From an uncultured Alcaligenaceae bacterium (GTDB lineage Bacteria > Pseudomonadota > Gammaproteobacteria > Burkholderiales > Burkholderiaceae_B): a stretch of 6,521 bases of DNA. The DNA lies in contig CALCPT010000508.1 of the NCBI GenBank assembly GCA_937897265.1, forward strand, positions 1-6,521. Direction: 5' to 3'. The position numbers and the translations under genes were made by a program. Positions 1-6,153 of the stretch are shown here, piece after piece (the first letter of the stretch is position 1; each line of letters opens with the position of its first letter). The notes under the pieces were generated by a model, which was not told the DNA's origin, ran no database searches, and was given only the letters and a program-made list of their open reading frames with translations.

Positions 1-1
1 C

Positions 2-1081
2 CTGAAGGCCACCAAGGTATCGAGTGCTAAGTTCGATGAGGATCCCTACGCAGGCGTATACGACGCGTTGTTCAACATCAACTGGAATGAATTTGGTGCG
101 CGCTACATTGTGTTGGTGAGTGACGCGGGTGCGATAGACGGTAATGACCCACTATCTTCAACGGGGTTAAACGCTGAGAGACTGCGCGAGTTCGCAAAAG
201 AAAAAGGTGTTGCCATCTATGTGCTTCACCTTAAAACCCCAGCAGGTGCGCAGAATCACGCGTCGGCAAAAAGGCAGTACGACGTCTTGTCGTTTAATCC
301 CATTGCCAACAAATCACTTTATTATCCGGTTGAAGCCGGTAATGTAGGTGCCTTTGGTCAGGCGATTGATACGATGGGTGCCTCGTTAGTCAACCAGATC
401 AAATTGGCCTCAACGGGTGAGGTGGTTGCGGGTAGCGCCGCGAGTGCCACCGGAAACACACCGCCGCCGCCTGCCGCGCCCGCTGCAGCTGCGCCAAACG
501 CGATGGCTGCGCAAATGGCGCGTGACGCCGAGCTGATGGGGCGTGCCATGCAGCTGGCCTATCTGGGTGATGTGACAAACGCAAAAGCACCGCCGTTTTT
601 TAAAGCCTGGATTAGTGATCGCGACCTTGTTCAACAGAATTTGCCCACGACTGAGGTGCGGGTGCTGTTGACCAAAGCGCAACTCAGTGACTTGAGTAGC
701 GTGGTGCAGCAGATCGTAGACGCTGCCAACGCCTCACTTGTTTCGCCCGGAGATATGTTTGAGCGCCTGCGCTCAGTAGCCGCCACAATGGGGCGTGATC
801 CAAACGACTTGCGTCAAGCCAATGCGACCAAGCTTGGCGAGATGGGGTTGTTGGGTGAGTACCTAGATGGTTTGCCGTATCAAAGCGATATCTTGTCCCT
901 TGACGAAGATGGTTGGAAGAGCATGTCGGTATCGGCACAAACCCAATTCATGATGCGCTTGAATACTAAGTTGCGGCAATATCAAATTTATAACCAGGAC
1001 GTCGGCTCGTGGGTGTCTCTGGCAAAAGATAGTCCACCTAGTGAGCATGTGTACCCAGTTTTACTAGAGTCGTTGCCCTAG
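2..1081 (+). CDS. vWA-domain protein, C-terminal part (PpkA-like; 5' end outside window)
   Basis: The frame is open from the first bases of the window, so this is the last 359 residues of a longer protein, and the TTG at 68 should not be taken as its start. Residues 1-120 look like the second half of a von Willebrand A fold: a hydrophobic strand ending in a metal-site-type Asp (YIVLVSDAG, about 35-43), then a strand with AIYVLHL. The first metal-site motif (DxSxS) would lie upstream and cannot be checked. An Ala/Pro-rich linker around 150-165 (PPPPAAPAAAAP) leads to a C-terminal, mostly helical domain with no motif I can name beyond its likeness to PpkA tails. In P. aeruginosa PpkA, a membrane Ser/Thr kinase with a periplasmic vWA domain, sits beside tagT, and here the next gene is a tagT-like ATPase one base downstream. 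Kinase identity is inferred from context only. A stand-alone vWA protein is the alternative. Confidence 0.75.
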   Translation: MKATKVSSAKFDEDPYAGVYDALFNINWNEFGARYIVLVSDAGAIDGNDPLSSTGLNAERLREFAKEKGVAIYVLHLKTPAGAQNHASAKRQYDVLSFNPIANKSLYYPVEAGNVGAFGQAIDTMGASLVNQIKLASTGEVVAGSAASATGNTPPPPAAPAAAAPNAMAAQMARDAELMGRAMQLAYLGDVTNAKAPPFFKAWISDRDLVQQNLPTTEVRVLLTKAQLSDLSSVVQQIVDAANASLVSPGDMFERLRSVAATMGRDPNDLRQANATKLGEMGLLGEYLDGLPYQSDILSLDEDGWKSMSVSAQTQFMMRLNTKLRQYQIYNQDVGSWVSLAKDSPPSEHVYPVLLESLP

Positions 1082-1082
1082 C

Positions 1083-1799
1083 GTGCAGACGCCAGTTCTT
1101 TCTGTTGTAGATTTGCACATCTCGCGTGGGCGAGTCGGGCAAGCCTATCGTGTCGAGTTACCGTCGTTAACACTATGTGCAGGCGAGGCCGTTGCTATCG
1201 TTGGGCCGAGCGGTTGTGGCAAAAGCACTTTGCTTGAAGCTCTTGGCTTGATACTGAAGCCCGAGCGGGTGGGGCAATTTCAATTACTGACAACTGACCT
1301 TGCTAGCGATTTAGCATTACGGGCAGGGCACAGAGAGACTCGCTGGGCGCGTTTGCGTCAGCATCAAATGGGATATGTGCCGCAAACCGGTGGCTTACTG
1401 CCGTTTTTAACGGTTCGGCAAAATATTGACTTGCCCGCGTCGATGTCGGGCCGCAGAACAGAAGGCACATTGCTCGCTCGGTTGGTTGAACGCCTCAAAC
1501 TCACCGACCTGTTAAGCCGTTTGCCACGTGAGTTGTCGATCGGCGAGCGGCAACGTGTATCGTTTGCGCGTGCCGTCGCGCATCAGCCAGCGTTAATTTT
1601 GGCTGACGAGCCAACTGCAGCCTTAGACCCAAACTTGGCGCACGAACTGTTTGCCTTGATTTTAGAGGTGGTGCGTGAATTCAATGTCGCCGCGCTGATT
1701 GTGACGCACGAATGGTCACTCGTGGCAGAAAGCAACTTGCGTAAAGTCGTTGCCTCTGTGCAAGCGGATCACAGAACGGTGTTTTATGAGCAGTCATAG
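1083..1799 (+). CDS. tagT: ABC transporter ATP-binding protein, TagT-like (MacB/LolD family)
   Basis: A 238-residue, single-domain ABC ATPase of normal length for the LolD/MacB group. Walker A is GPSGCGKST (41-49), the Q-loop is GYVPQ (97-101), the signature is LSIGERQ (151-157), Walker B is LILADEP (171-177), the D-loop is AALD (179-182) and the switch His is H209 in IVTHE. The signature departs from the usual LSGGQ by having Ile at the third position and Glu at the fifth. All catalytic residues are kept, so it should hydrolyse ATP on the cytoplasmic face together with the permease encoded next. The GTG start lies one base after the preceding stop, and the 3' end overlaps the permease gene by 14 nt, which points to translational coupling. 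The vWA neighbour, permease and downstream FGE-fold protein together fit TagT of the T6SS threonine-phosphorylation pathway. A generic LolD-type exporter is the alternative on sequence alone. Confidence 0.85.
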   Translation: MQTPVLSVVDLHISRGRVGQAYRVELPSLTLCAGEAVAIVGPSGCGKSTLLEALGLILKPERVGQFQLLTTDLASDLALRAGHRETRWARLRQHQMGYVPQTGGLLPFLTVRQNIDLPASMSGRRTEGTLLARLVERLKLTDLLSRLPRELSIGERQRVSFARAVAHQPALILADEPTAALDPNLAHELFALILEVVREFNVAALIVTHEWSLVAESNLRKVVASVQADHRTVFYEQS

Positions 1800-3012
1800 C
1801 CCCTCTCCGCGTTTGGGTGTCTTGCTCGGTTTGGCGTTGCGCGATCTCGTGCATGATCGAAAAGTATCGATCTGCATGATGGCTTCAGTGGTAGCTGTTG
1901 TAGCGCCGTTGCTATTATTGTTTGGGCTGAAGTTCGGAATTGTCAGTCAAATGCGTCACGACTTGCTCTCTGATCCGCGCAACAAAGAGGTCAAGATGAT
2001 TGCCAGCGATAATCTGGATCAAGCTTGGTTTGAGCGGATGCGGGCGTTACCCTCTGTGGGCTTTGTGATGCCCTTGACGCGTGCGCTCAACACGGTTGCT
2101 GATCTGTATGTTGACAGCAAAAGGTTTATTGAAAATGTTGAATTGATACCAACTGCAACCGGTGACCCAATGTTGGGCGAGGTGCGACCACCCGCTTCGG
2201 CAAATCAAGTTGTTCTGACAGCGATGGCTGCTCAGCGTTTGGGTGTCACGACTGGCGACACCGTTCGGCTTAATATTTCGCGCCAGTTAAACAAAGTCAA
2301 CGAGCGCGCGCAGATTCAAGTACAGGTGCAAGATGTCTTGCCTGCGTCCGCGTTTGGGCGAGCAGCTGCCTTTGTGACATTACCACTGCTGGTGGCACTC
2401 GAGGACTTTCGTGATGGGTTTCAAGCACCGCTCTTAAACATCACGAAAGGCGAGGCGCCACGTCCGCGACAGTATTTTGCACGAGCAAGAATTTATGCCA
2501 GTGAGATTGAACAAGTTGAAGCACTGGCATCGTTTTTAACGGCCCAACGCATTGATACAAATAGCCGTTTAGCTGAAATTAAATCTGTACAACAAATTGA
2601 TCGCGTGTTGAGTATTGTTTTTAATGTGATTGCTTGGGCAGCCGTGCTGGGCTGCGCCGCCTCAATGATTGGTGGCTTAATGGCCAATATTGAGCGCAAG
2701 CGCAAAGATTTAGCGCTGCTGCGCTTATTTGGGTATGGGCGTCAGGCGATGCTGGGATACGTCGTGATGCAAGCCACGACCTTGACTGCGGCAGGCTTTA
2801 GCCTTGGCTGTGTGCTGTATGGGCTGGGGAGTGTCTTGTTTGATCGGCTCTTGGGTGCCACGTTAAGCGCAGGGCGTTTTGTGTGCCGACTTGAACCCAT
2901 GCATTTTGCTTTTGCGTTGGGCGCAGCGCTGTTGGTGAGCTTTCTTGTGTCAGTCAGCGGCGGCCTTTTGGTCACAAAAATTGAACCGGCAGAGAGTTTG
3001 AGAGATGTCTAA
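1786..3012 (+). CDS. tagS: FtsX/MacB-type ABC permease, TagS-like
   Basis: A 408-residue inner-membrane protein with the four-helix FtsX/MacB layout. TM1 is at about 27-50, then a large periplasmic domain at about 55-270. TM2 is at about 274-296, followed by a charged cytoplasmic coupling segment (ERKRKDLALLRLFG) typical of this family. TM3 is at about 322-346, TM4 at about 372-396, and the protein ends in the family-like tail EPAESLRDV. These proteins act by mechanotransmission rather than classic transport, moving periplasmic partners when the ATPase cycles. I chose the ATG at 1786, which makes a protein beginning MSSHSPSPRLG. A TTG at 1750 in the same frame would add 12 residues that look non-natural and lie deep inside the ATPase gene. 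The gene overlaps the ATPase gene by 14 nt and the next gene by 8 nt. TagS is assigned because TagT-like and TagR-like genes flank it. Confidence 0.85.
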   Translation: MSSHSPSPRLGVLLGLALRDLVHDRKVSICMMASVVAVVAPLLLLFGLKFGIVSQMRHDLLSDPRNKEVKMIASDNLDQAWFERMRALPSVGFVMPLTRALNTVADLYVDSKRFIENVELIPTATGDPMLGEVRPPASANQVVLTAMAAQRLGVTTGDTVRLNISRQLNKVNERAQIQVQVQDVLPASAFGRAAAFVTLPLLVALEDFRDGFQAPLLNITKGEAPRPRQYFARARIYASEIEQVEALASFLTAQRIDTNSRLAEIKSVQQIDRVLSIVFNVIAWAAVLGCAASMIGGLMANIERKRKDLALLRLFGYGRQAMLGYVVMQATTLTAAGFSLGCVLYGLGSVLFDRLLGATLSAGRFVCRLEPMHFAFALGAALLVSFLVSVSGGLLVTKIEPAESLRDV

Positions 3013-4648
3013 GACAATGAAAGCTATTTTTAAAAAGCAACGGGTTTCAATTCTCAGCGCTGCCTCAACGCTAAAGCGTAGTTGGGTCGCTGGGTTGCTA
3101 CTGGCTGCGGTTCAGTCGGTTAGTGCAGCGCCTTGGGAGACCAAGTTTTTTAATCCCAAGCCGGCAGAAGATGATGTTGTCTTGCCAATGCCTTGCGAAG
3201 GCTCGATGGTCTTTAGAAAAATTCATGTCCCCTTAGACAAGCCACTAGACGATCTTAAAGTGATGCTCGGCTCTGACTCTGGTGATCTGCGCTATCTTGA
3301 ACAGTCGCATCCCGCGTTTATTGCGGGTAGCTTTACCACCGATAAGCCTGCGCCGGGCCGTTACTACTTAATGGCCAAGTACGAACTGACTGAGCTGCAG
3401 TATCAGTCTGTGATGACGGAAACTTGCCCAAAGCCCGCCATGAAACTCATGAGCCCACAGGTGTCTGTGAGTTGGTTTGAAGCGATGCAGTTTAGCGACA
3501 AGTACAACGTCTGGCTGAGAAAAAATTCTCTTGAAGCTTTGCCCAAAGAGGATAAAGTTCCTGGCTTTGTACGCTTGCCAACAGAGGTAGAGTGGGAGTT
3601 CGCGGCGCGCGGTGGTAATGCAGTATCCACGACTGATTTTCGTGCCACGCTATACCCTATGGCCGATGGCATCAATAAATACGTTTGGTTTGCAGGCTCG
3701 CAATCAGCCAATGGAAAATTACAAGTAGCAGGGTTGTTGCAACCTAATCCGCTAGGCTTGCATGACATGTTGGGTAACGCAGATGAAATGATGTTTGAAT
3801 CATTTCGTTTAAACAAACTCGACCGATTTCACGGACAAGCGGGTGGTTATATTGTGCGTGGCGGTAACTTCACAACGCCTGAGGCCGATATGCGCACCTC
3901 GTGGCGACAAGAGCAAACCTATTACCGCGGGGCTGAGCCGAACCGTTTAAAAACGAGTGGGTTGCGTTTGGCGTTGGTAGCCCCTTCGTTAACCTCGCTT
4001 GATCGTGGAAAAATCATCGAGGCCAGTTGGGAAAAGCTTGGCGCAAGTAGCGAAGCCCCGGCAGGCGCTGCTCAGGCACCAGGTGCTGCGGCGCAAGCTC
4101 CCGCCCCGACGACCGTTGAACGTTTAGGTTCGTTGCTAAGTGGGCTGAAAGATGACTCTCTAAAGAAAGAACTAGAGGCGCTCAGAACCGAGTTACGCGC
4201 GAGCAACCAAATGCGCGACGAGCAGCGAAGTTTGGCGATTCGGTCTGCGCTGCAGCAAGGGGCTTTTGCTTGCTCTCTCTTAAAACGTGAAGCTGATTTT
4301 TACGAGCCTGTCGCTAAAATTTATGACCGAGATTGTTCAAAAACGGCAGGGCTTGATGAGTCTGCTCAGGCACGTTGTACCAAACTCAAGTCTGCTAACG
4401 ATGACCGAAAGCGCGCGCTTGATCTTGTCGTGAATATTTATTCTGATGGGATCATTCAAGCCGGCACGATTTATACCGCAGCCATGATCACACCCGAAGT
4501 CAATGTTGAAAAACAGCAACTCGAAGCACGCAAGAGTAATTTACACCTATATCTGAGCACTTACTGGACACACCTGAGTGGCTACTTGCGTACGCGTCAG
4601 GTTAGCCAAAGTGACTGGATTGCTGGGTGCCGGGCAGTCCCGAATTGA
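3005..4648 (+). CDS. tagR: Periplasmic FGE/SUMF1-fold protein with helical C-terminal extension, TagR-like
   Basis: A 547-residue exported protein. Residues 1-42 form a signal peptide with a long basic n-region and a hydrophobic core (VAGLLLAAV), with likely cleavage after VSA or VSAA. Residues about 60-325 are a formylglycine-generating-enzyme (SUMF1/sulfatase-modifying) fold. Its hallmarks are YELTELQY, VSVSWFEAMQF, VRLPTEVEWEFAARGG (189-204), GLHDMLGN (251-258), VRGGNF (from 284) and GLRLA (319-323). The two cysteines used for catalysis in genuine FGE, which lie between RGG and GFR, are absent, so a structural or signalling role is more likely than sulfatase maturation. An Ala/Pro-rich linker (about 342-368) leads to a helical region with coiled-coil character (about 369-547). 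Two ATGs are possible (3005 and 3017). I kept 3005, preceded by GAGAG-type purines and overlapping the permease stop. In P. aeruginosa TagR is the periplasmic activator of PpkA, held at the outer membrane by TagQ. Confidence 0.85.
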   Translation: MSKTMKAIFKKQRVSILSAASTLKRSWVAGLLLAAVQSVSAAPWETKFFNPKPAEDDVVLPMPCEGSMVFRKIHVPLDKPLDDLKVMLGSDSGDLRYLEQSHPAFIAGSFTTDKPAPGRYYLMAKYELTELQYQSVMTETCPKPAMKLMSPQVSVSWFEAMQFSDKYNVWLRKNSLEALPKEDKVPGFVRLPTEVEWEFAARGGNAVSTTDFRATLYPMADGINKYVWFAGSQSANGKLQVAGLLQPNPLGLHDMLGNADEMMFESFRLNKLDRFHGQAGGYIVRGGNFTTPEADMRTSWRQEQTYYRGAEPNRLKTSGLRLALVAPSLTSLDRGKIIEASWEKLGASSEAPAGAAQAPGAAAQAPAPTTVERLGSLLSGLKDDSLKKELEALRTELRASNQMRDEQRSLAIRSALQQGAFACSLLKREADFYEPVAKIYDRDCSKTAGLDESAQARCTKLKSANDDRKRALDLVVNIYSDGIIQAGTIYTAAMITPEVNVEKQQLEARKSNLHLYLSTYWTHLSGYLRTRQVSQSDWIAGCRAVPN

Positions 4649-4657
4649 ATTTTATGA

Positions 4658-4697
4658 AAGCGTTCACCTCACTTGCTTGTTCTTGACGTGAGCGTTT
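4658..4697 (+). other. Imperfect stem-loop after tagR
   Basis: Arms at 4658-4667 and 4688-4697 can pair over 10 bp if two G-U pairs are allowed, around a 20-nt loop. There is no following T-run, so it is at best a weak or Rho-assisted transcription boundary or an RNA-processing site. It begins 10 nt after the TagR stop codon. Confidence 0.25.
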
Positions 4698-4729
4698 AAG
4701 CAATGTTTGAAAGATGAAGTCGTAGTTAG

Positions 4730-4748
4730 TTGTACAGAATGTATACAA
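4730..4748. promoter_or_regulatory. Inverted repeat TTGTA-N9-TACAA in tagQ upstream region
   Basis: Identical 5-bp arms in inverted orientation (4730-4734 and 4744-4748) lie 41-59 nt before the TagQ-like start. The second arm is embedded in GTATACAA. The arrangement looks like a small dimeric-repressor operator, and the bases around it could also supply promoter elements (TTGTAC at 4730 and TATACA at 4742, though not at ideal spacing to each other). It lies in the 140-nt gap, the largest intergenic space here, so independent control of the lipoprotein genes is plausible. A five-base arm can occur by chance. Confidence 0.25.
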
Positions 4749-4788
4749 ACACTTATGCAGTATTTATCTATCCACTGAGGAGAAGTCG

Positions 4789-5190
4789 ATGTTGAGTCAT
4801 TTTGCTATCCGTACCCGAACATTATTTGTGACACTAGTCTGTGGTGTCTTGCTTGCTGGTTGTCAAAATATGGGCGGCAGCAGCGTTGACCCCCGACTGA
4901 CCAGTGGGGACGACGCACAGTTTTTTAGTAAATCGGGTCTTCAGGCTTGTGCGGTAGGTGCGGTCGCCGGGGCGCTTGCTTGTGCCGTGAGTAATGCAGG
5001 TAACAAAGCCGCCTGTATGGCGATTGCGGCAGTGGCTGGCTGTGGAGTTGGTGCCGGAGCAAACTATTTGCTGGATTCGCGTCGCGCCAAATTTTCGAAT
5101 AACGAGCAACGCATTGATTCATACATTGAAGACTCAAGAGCGATAATCAAAAGTTGCAAACACGTATTCAAAACATTAGTGTGGTCTTGA
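4789..5190 (+). CDS. tagQ: TagQ-like outer-membrane lipoprotein, N-terminal part (frameshifted)
   Basis: A 133-residue frame with a strong Shine-Dalgarno (GAGGAG, 4777-4782) six bases before the ATG. Residues 1-24 are a lipoprotein signal and LLAGC places the lipidated Cys at 25. Gln at +2 suggests outer-membrane sorting. Residues about 50-95 are an Ala/Gly-rich glycine-zipper-like stretch ending in YLLD, with four cysteines (54, 65, 76, 85). From about 98 a helical region begins (EQRIDSYIED). The last 12 residues (SCKHVFKTLVWS) break the helical character, while the -1 frame continues it smoothly as KKLQTRIQNIS. The gene therefore appears to have lost one base near the A-run at 5149-5152. 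Corrected, the protein would be about 235 residues. By position after a TagR-like gene and by type it fits TagQ, the lipoprotein that anchors TagR at the outer membrane. The symbol rests on context and architecture rather than on recognised identity. Confidence 0.7.
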   Translation: MLSHFAIRTRTLFVTLVCGVLLAGCQNMGGSSVDPRLTSGDDAQFFSKSGLQACAVGAVAGALACAVSNAGNKAACMAIAAVAGCGVGAGANYLLDSRRAKFSNNEQRIDSYIEDSRAIIKSCKHVFKTLVWS

Positions 5191-5495
5191 AAGAGAACCA
5201 GCAAACGCTGAAGACAATGCAGCAGCAATTGGCCAGTAAACAAATTGATCAAAAGAAAGCGAAAGAGCAGCTTGATCAGATCAATGCTAACAAGGCATAC
5301 CTAGAAAAGCAGCTCGCTGACATCAATGCACGTATTGATGGTTATCAAGAGATTGTTGAGAAAGAGAAAGCCTCAGGCGTTCAGACTAGCAAGCTTCAGA
5401 CGCAATTGGCCCAATTGTCAAAAACACGCGATGCGATGAAGTCAGACCTTGATATTGCCTATGGATTGGCACCATCGATTAAGGTACAAGGCTAA
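5154..5495 (+). pseudogene. tagQ: TagQ-like lipoprotein, C-terminal coiled-coil part in the -1 frame
   Basis: This frame is open from 5130, just after a TGA, to the TAA at 5493-5495, and holds about 113 residues after 5154. It is an almost uninterrupted charged helix rich in Gln, Lys, Glu and Leu (LKTMQQQLASKQ, AKEQLDQINA, YLEKQLADINAR), typical of a long periplasmic coiled coil, ending in GLAPSIKVQG. It has no signal peptide and no convincing ribosome-binding site. The only in-frame ATG, at 5217, would start mid-helix. It overlaps the preceding frame by 37 nt, so it is best read as the second half of the same lipoprotein gene. Joining the frames at 5151 gives IIKKLQTRIQ, which keeps the helix register. 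Either the gene is truly broken, or the read or assembly lost an A. Independent translation from the TTG at 5154 is possible but unlikely. Confidence 0.65.
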
Positions 5496-5510
5496 TTCTT
5501 AAGTTTTGTT

Positions 5511-5555
5511 TGTGCTCAATCATCGACAGAGTGAACGAGTCGGTGATTGAGCATG
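5511..5555 (+). terminator. Long intergenic stem-loop, probable terminator or attenuator
   Basis: Arms at 5513-5526 and 5540-5553 pair over 14 bp with one G-U. A C-G pair (5527/5539) extends the stem inward and two G-U pairs extend it outward. The loop is about 11 nt. What follows is T-rich (TGTTGATTCGTTTATC) but has no clean T-run, so it may be a weak intrinsic terminator, a 3'-end stabiliser or a processing site. It lies 16-18 nt after the stop of the TagQ-like gene, which fits the end of a transcript. Confidence 0.5.
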
Positions 5556-5575
5556 TTGATTCGTTTATCTATAGA
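5547..5575 (+). promoter_or_regulatory. Possible sigma70-type promoter for the second lipoprotein gene
   Basis: TTGAGC (5547-5552) and TATAGA (5570-5575) are separated by 17 bp, and each matches four of six consensus bases. Transcription would start near 5582 and give a leader of about 40 nt. The -35 lies in the 3' arm of the upstream hairpin. The match is weak and the region is AT-rich, so chance is a fair alternative. Confidence 0.25.
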
Positions 5576-5599
5576 ACCAAGTTTTTTAAAAATTTGGTT
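5575..5599 (+). other. AT-rich inverted repeat in the leader of the second lipoprotein gene
   Basis: AACCAAG plus five T (5575-5586) is complementary to AAAAATTTGGTT (5588-5599) with one G-U pair. Realistically the loop opens the central A/T pairs. It is followed by TTTCGTTTG and then the ribosome-binding site (AAGGA, 5611-5615). It could be a weak terminator, an RNA element ahead of the ribosome-binding site, or simple AT-rich sequence that helps promoter opening. Confidence 0.3.
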
Positions 5600-5620
5600 T
5601 TCGTTTGTTAAAGGATAGTC

Positions 5621-6139
5621 ATGATGTTACGTTCATTTCTCACACCCTTGATGCTCGCCTCGGTAACTTTGCTTGCCGGCTGCGCGATGGACAAAGCAGG
5701 TTGTGATCCCAAAGCGATGCGCGATGCTGGTTTACTCACAAAGATGAATTGTGATTTTTCTGGTTCATACGATGCGCGCGCAGCTGATAAAAACGCGCAA
5801 TTGCAGGCCGAGCAAAAGAACAATGAACTGCTTAAGCAAGCCCTTGCTGACTTGAGTAAAAAGAATGAGTTGGCGTCGGCTGATTTGACTGCGCGTCGCA
5901 GTCAAATCGCAGGTATGAACCGCAGCGTCAGCGCGTATCTGAATCAGATCAAGAATTCAAATCCAAATAATGTCGCTTTGCAGGCGCAAATCGCTAAAGC
6001 GACGGCGCAGTTGAATGCGTTAAATAGCACGCCGATTTCGTCTTCACCAGCCTCGACGCAAGCGTTGCAAGCGCAAATCGATAAGGTGCAAAAAGAGATT
6101 CAAACACTCAGCACTGATTATGCGATTCTAAGTAAGTAA
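5621..6139 (+). CDS. Small outer-membrane lipoprotein with coiled-coil domain
   Basis: A 172-residue lipoprotein that I cannot assign to a named family. AAGGA (5611-5615) sits five bases before the ATG at 5621. A second ATG directly follows, and the choice changes only one residue. Residues 1-20 are a signal peptide, and LLAGC puts the lipidated Cys at 21 with Ala at +2, which favours the outer membrane. A short segment with two more cysteines (28 and 44), possibly disulfide-linked, is followed by a Ser/Tyr-containing stretch. From about 52 there is a long Ala/Gln/Lys-rich helix (LQAEQKNNELLKQALADLSKK), interrupted by a Ser/Pro-rich break (about 139-148) and followed by a last helix. It shares its build with the preceding TagQ-like lipoprotein, and may be a second partner of the TagR-like protein or a coat-spanning strut. 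It probably has its own promoter, because 125 nt and a hairpin separate it from the gene before. The next gene begins 14 nt after its stop. Confidence 0.85.
   Translation: MMLRSFLTPLMLASVTLLAGCAMDKAGCDPKAMRDAGLLTKMNCDFSGSYDARAADKNAQLQAEQKNNELLKQALADLSKKNELASADLTARRSQIAGMNRSVSAYLNQIKNSNPNNVALQAQIAKATAQLNALNSTPISSSPASTQALQAQIDKVQKEIQTLSTDYAILSK
5975..6085 (+). repeat. Two imperfect 24-bp copies encoding ALQAQI(A/D)K
   Basis: Segments 5975-5998 and 6062-6085 are near-identical in the same frame and encode ALQAQIAK and ALQAQIDK. They lie on either side of the Ser/Pro-rich break, so the C-terminal helix looks like a partial duplication of the one before it. Confidence 0.5.
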
Positions 6140-6153
6140 GGGTCAGGTAGACA

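Noticed and set aside
68..70. TTG as the start of the first gene
   Set aside because: The same frame is open to the window edge and reads as continuous vWA-type sequence (AGVYDALFNINW), so the gene starts outside the window.
684..938. Open frame of 84 residues inside the vWA gene
   Set aside because: The peptide is rich in His, Arg, Ser and Thr without any domain, as expected from an out-of-frame reading of the real gene.
1750..1785. Upstream TTG start for the TagS-like permease
   Set aside because: It adds an unlikely peptide (PLCKRITERCF) inside the ATPase coding sequence. The ATG at 1786 fits the short operon overlap and the family N-terminus.
3403..3816. 137-residue open frame on the minus strand opposite the TagR-like gene
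   Set aside because: It overlaps the well-supported FGE-fold coding region entirely, and its translation shows no domain, signal or start context. The same applies to the other antisense frames at 358-682, 863-1048, 2493-2975, 4834-5252 and 6108-6321.
4658..4697. Confident intrinsic terminator after the TagR-like gene
   Set aside because: Two G-U pairs, a 20-nt loop and no T-run make it too weak to call as a terminator, so it is listed only as an imperfect stem-loop.
5146..5156. Programmed -1 ribosomal frameshift in the TagQ-like gene
   Set aside because: The site C-AAA-AGT does not permit good re-pairing, and I saw no obvious upstream Shine-Dalgarno-like stimulator or downstream stem. A lost A is simpler.
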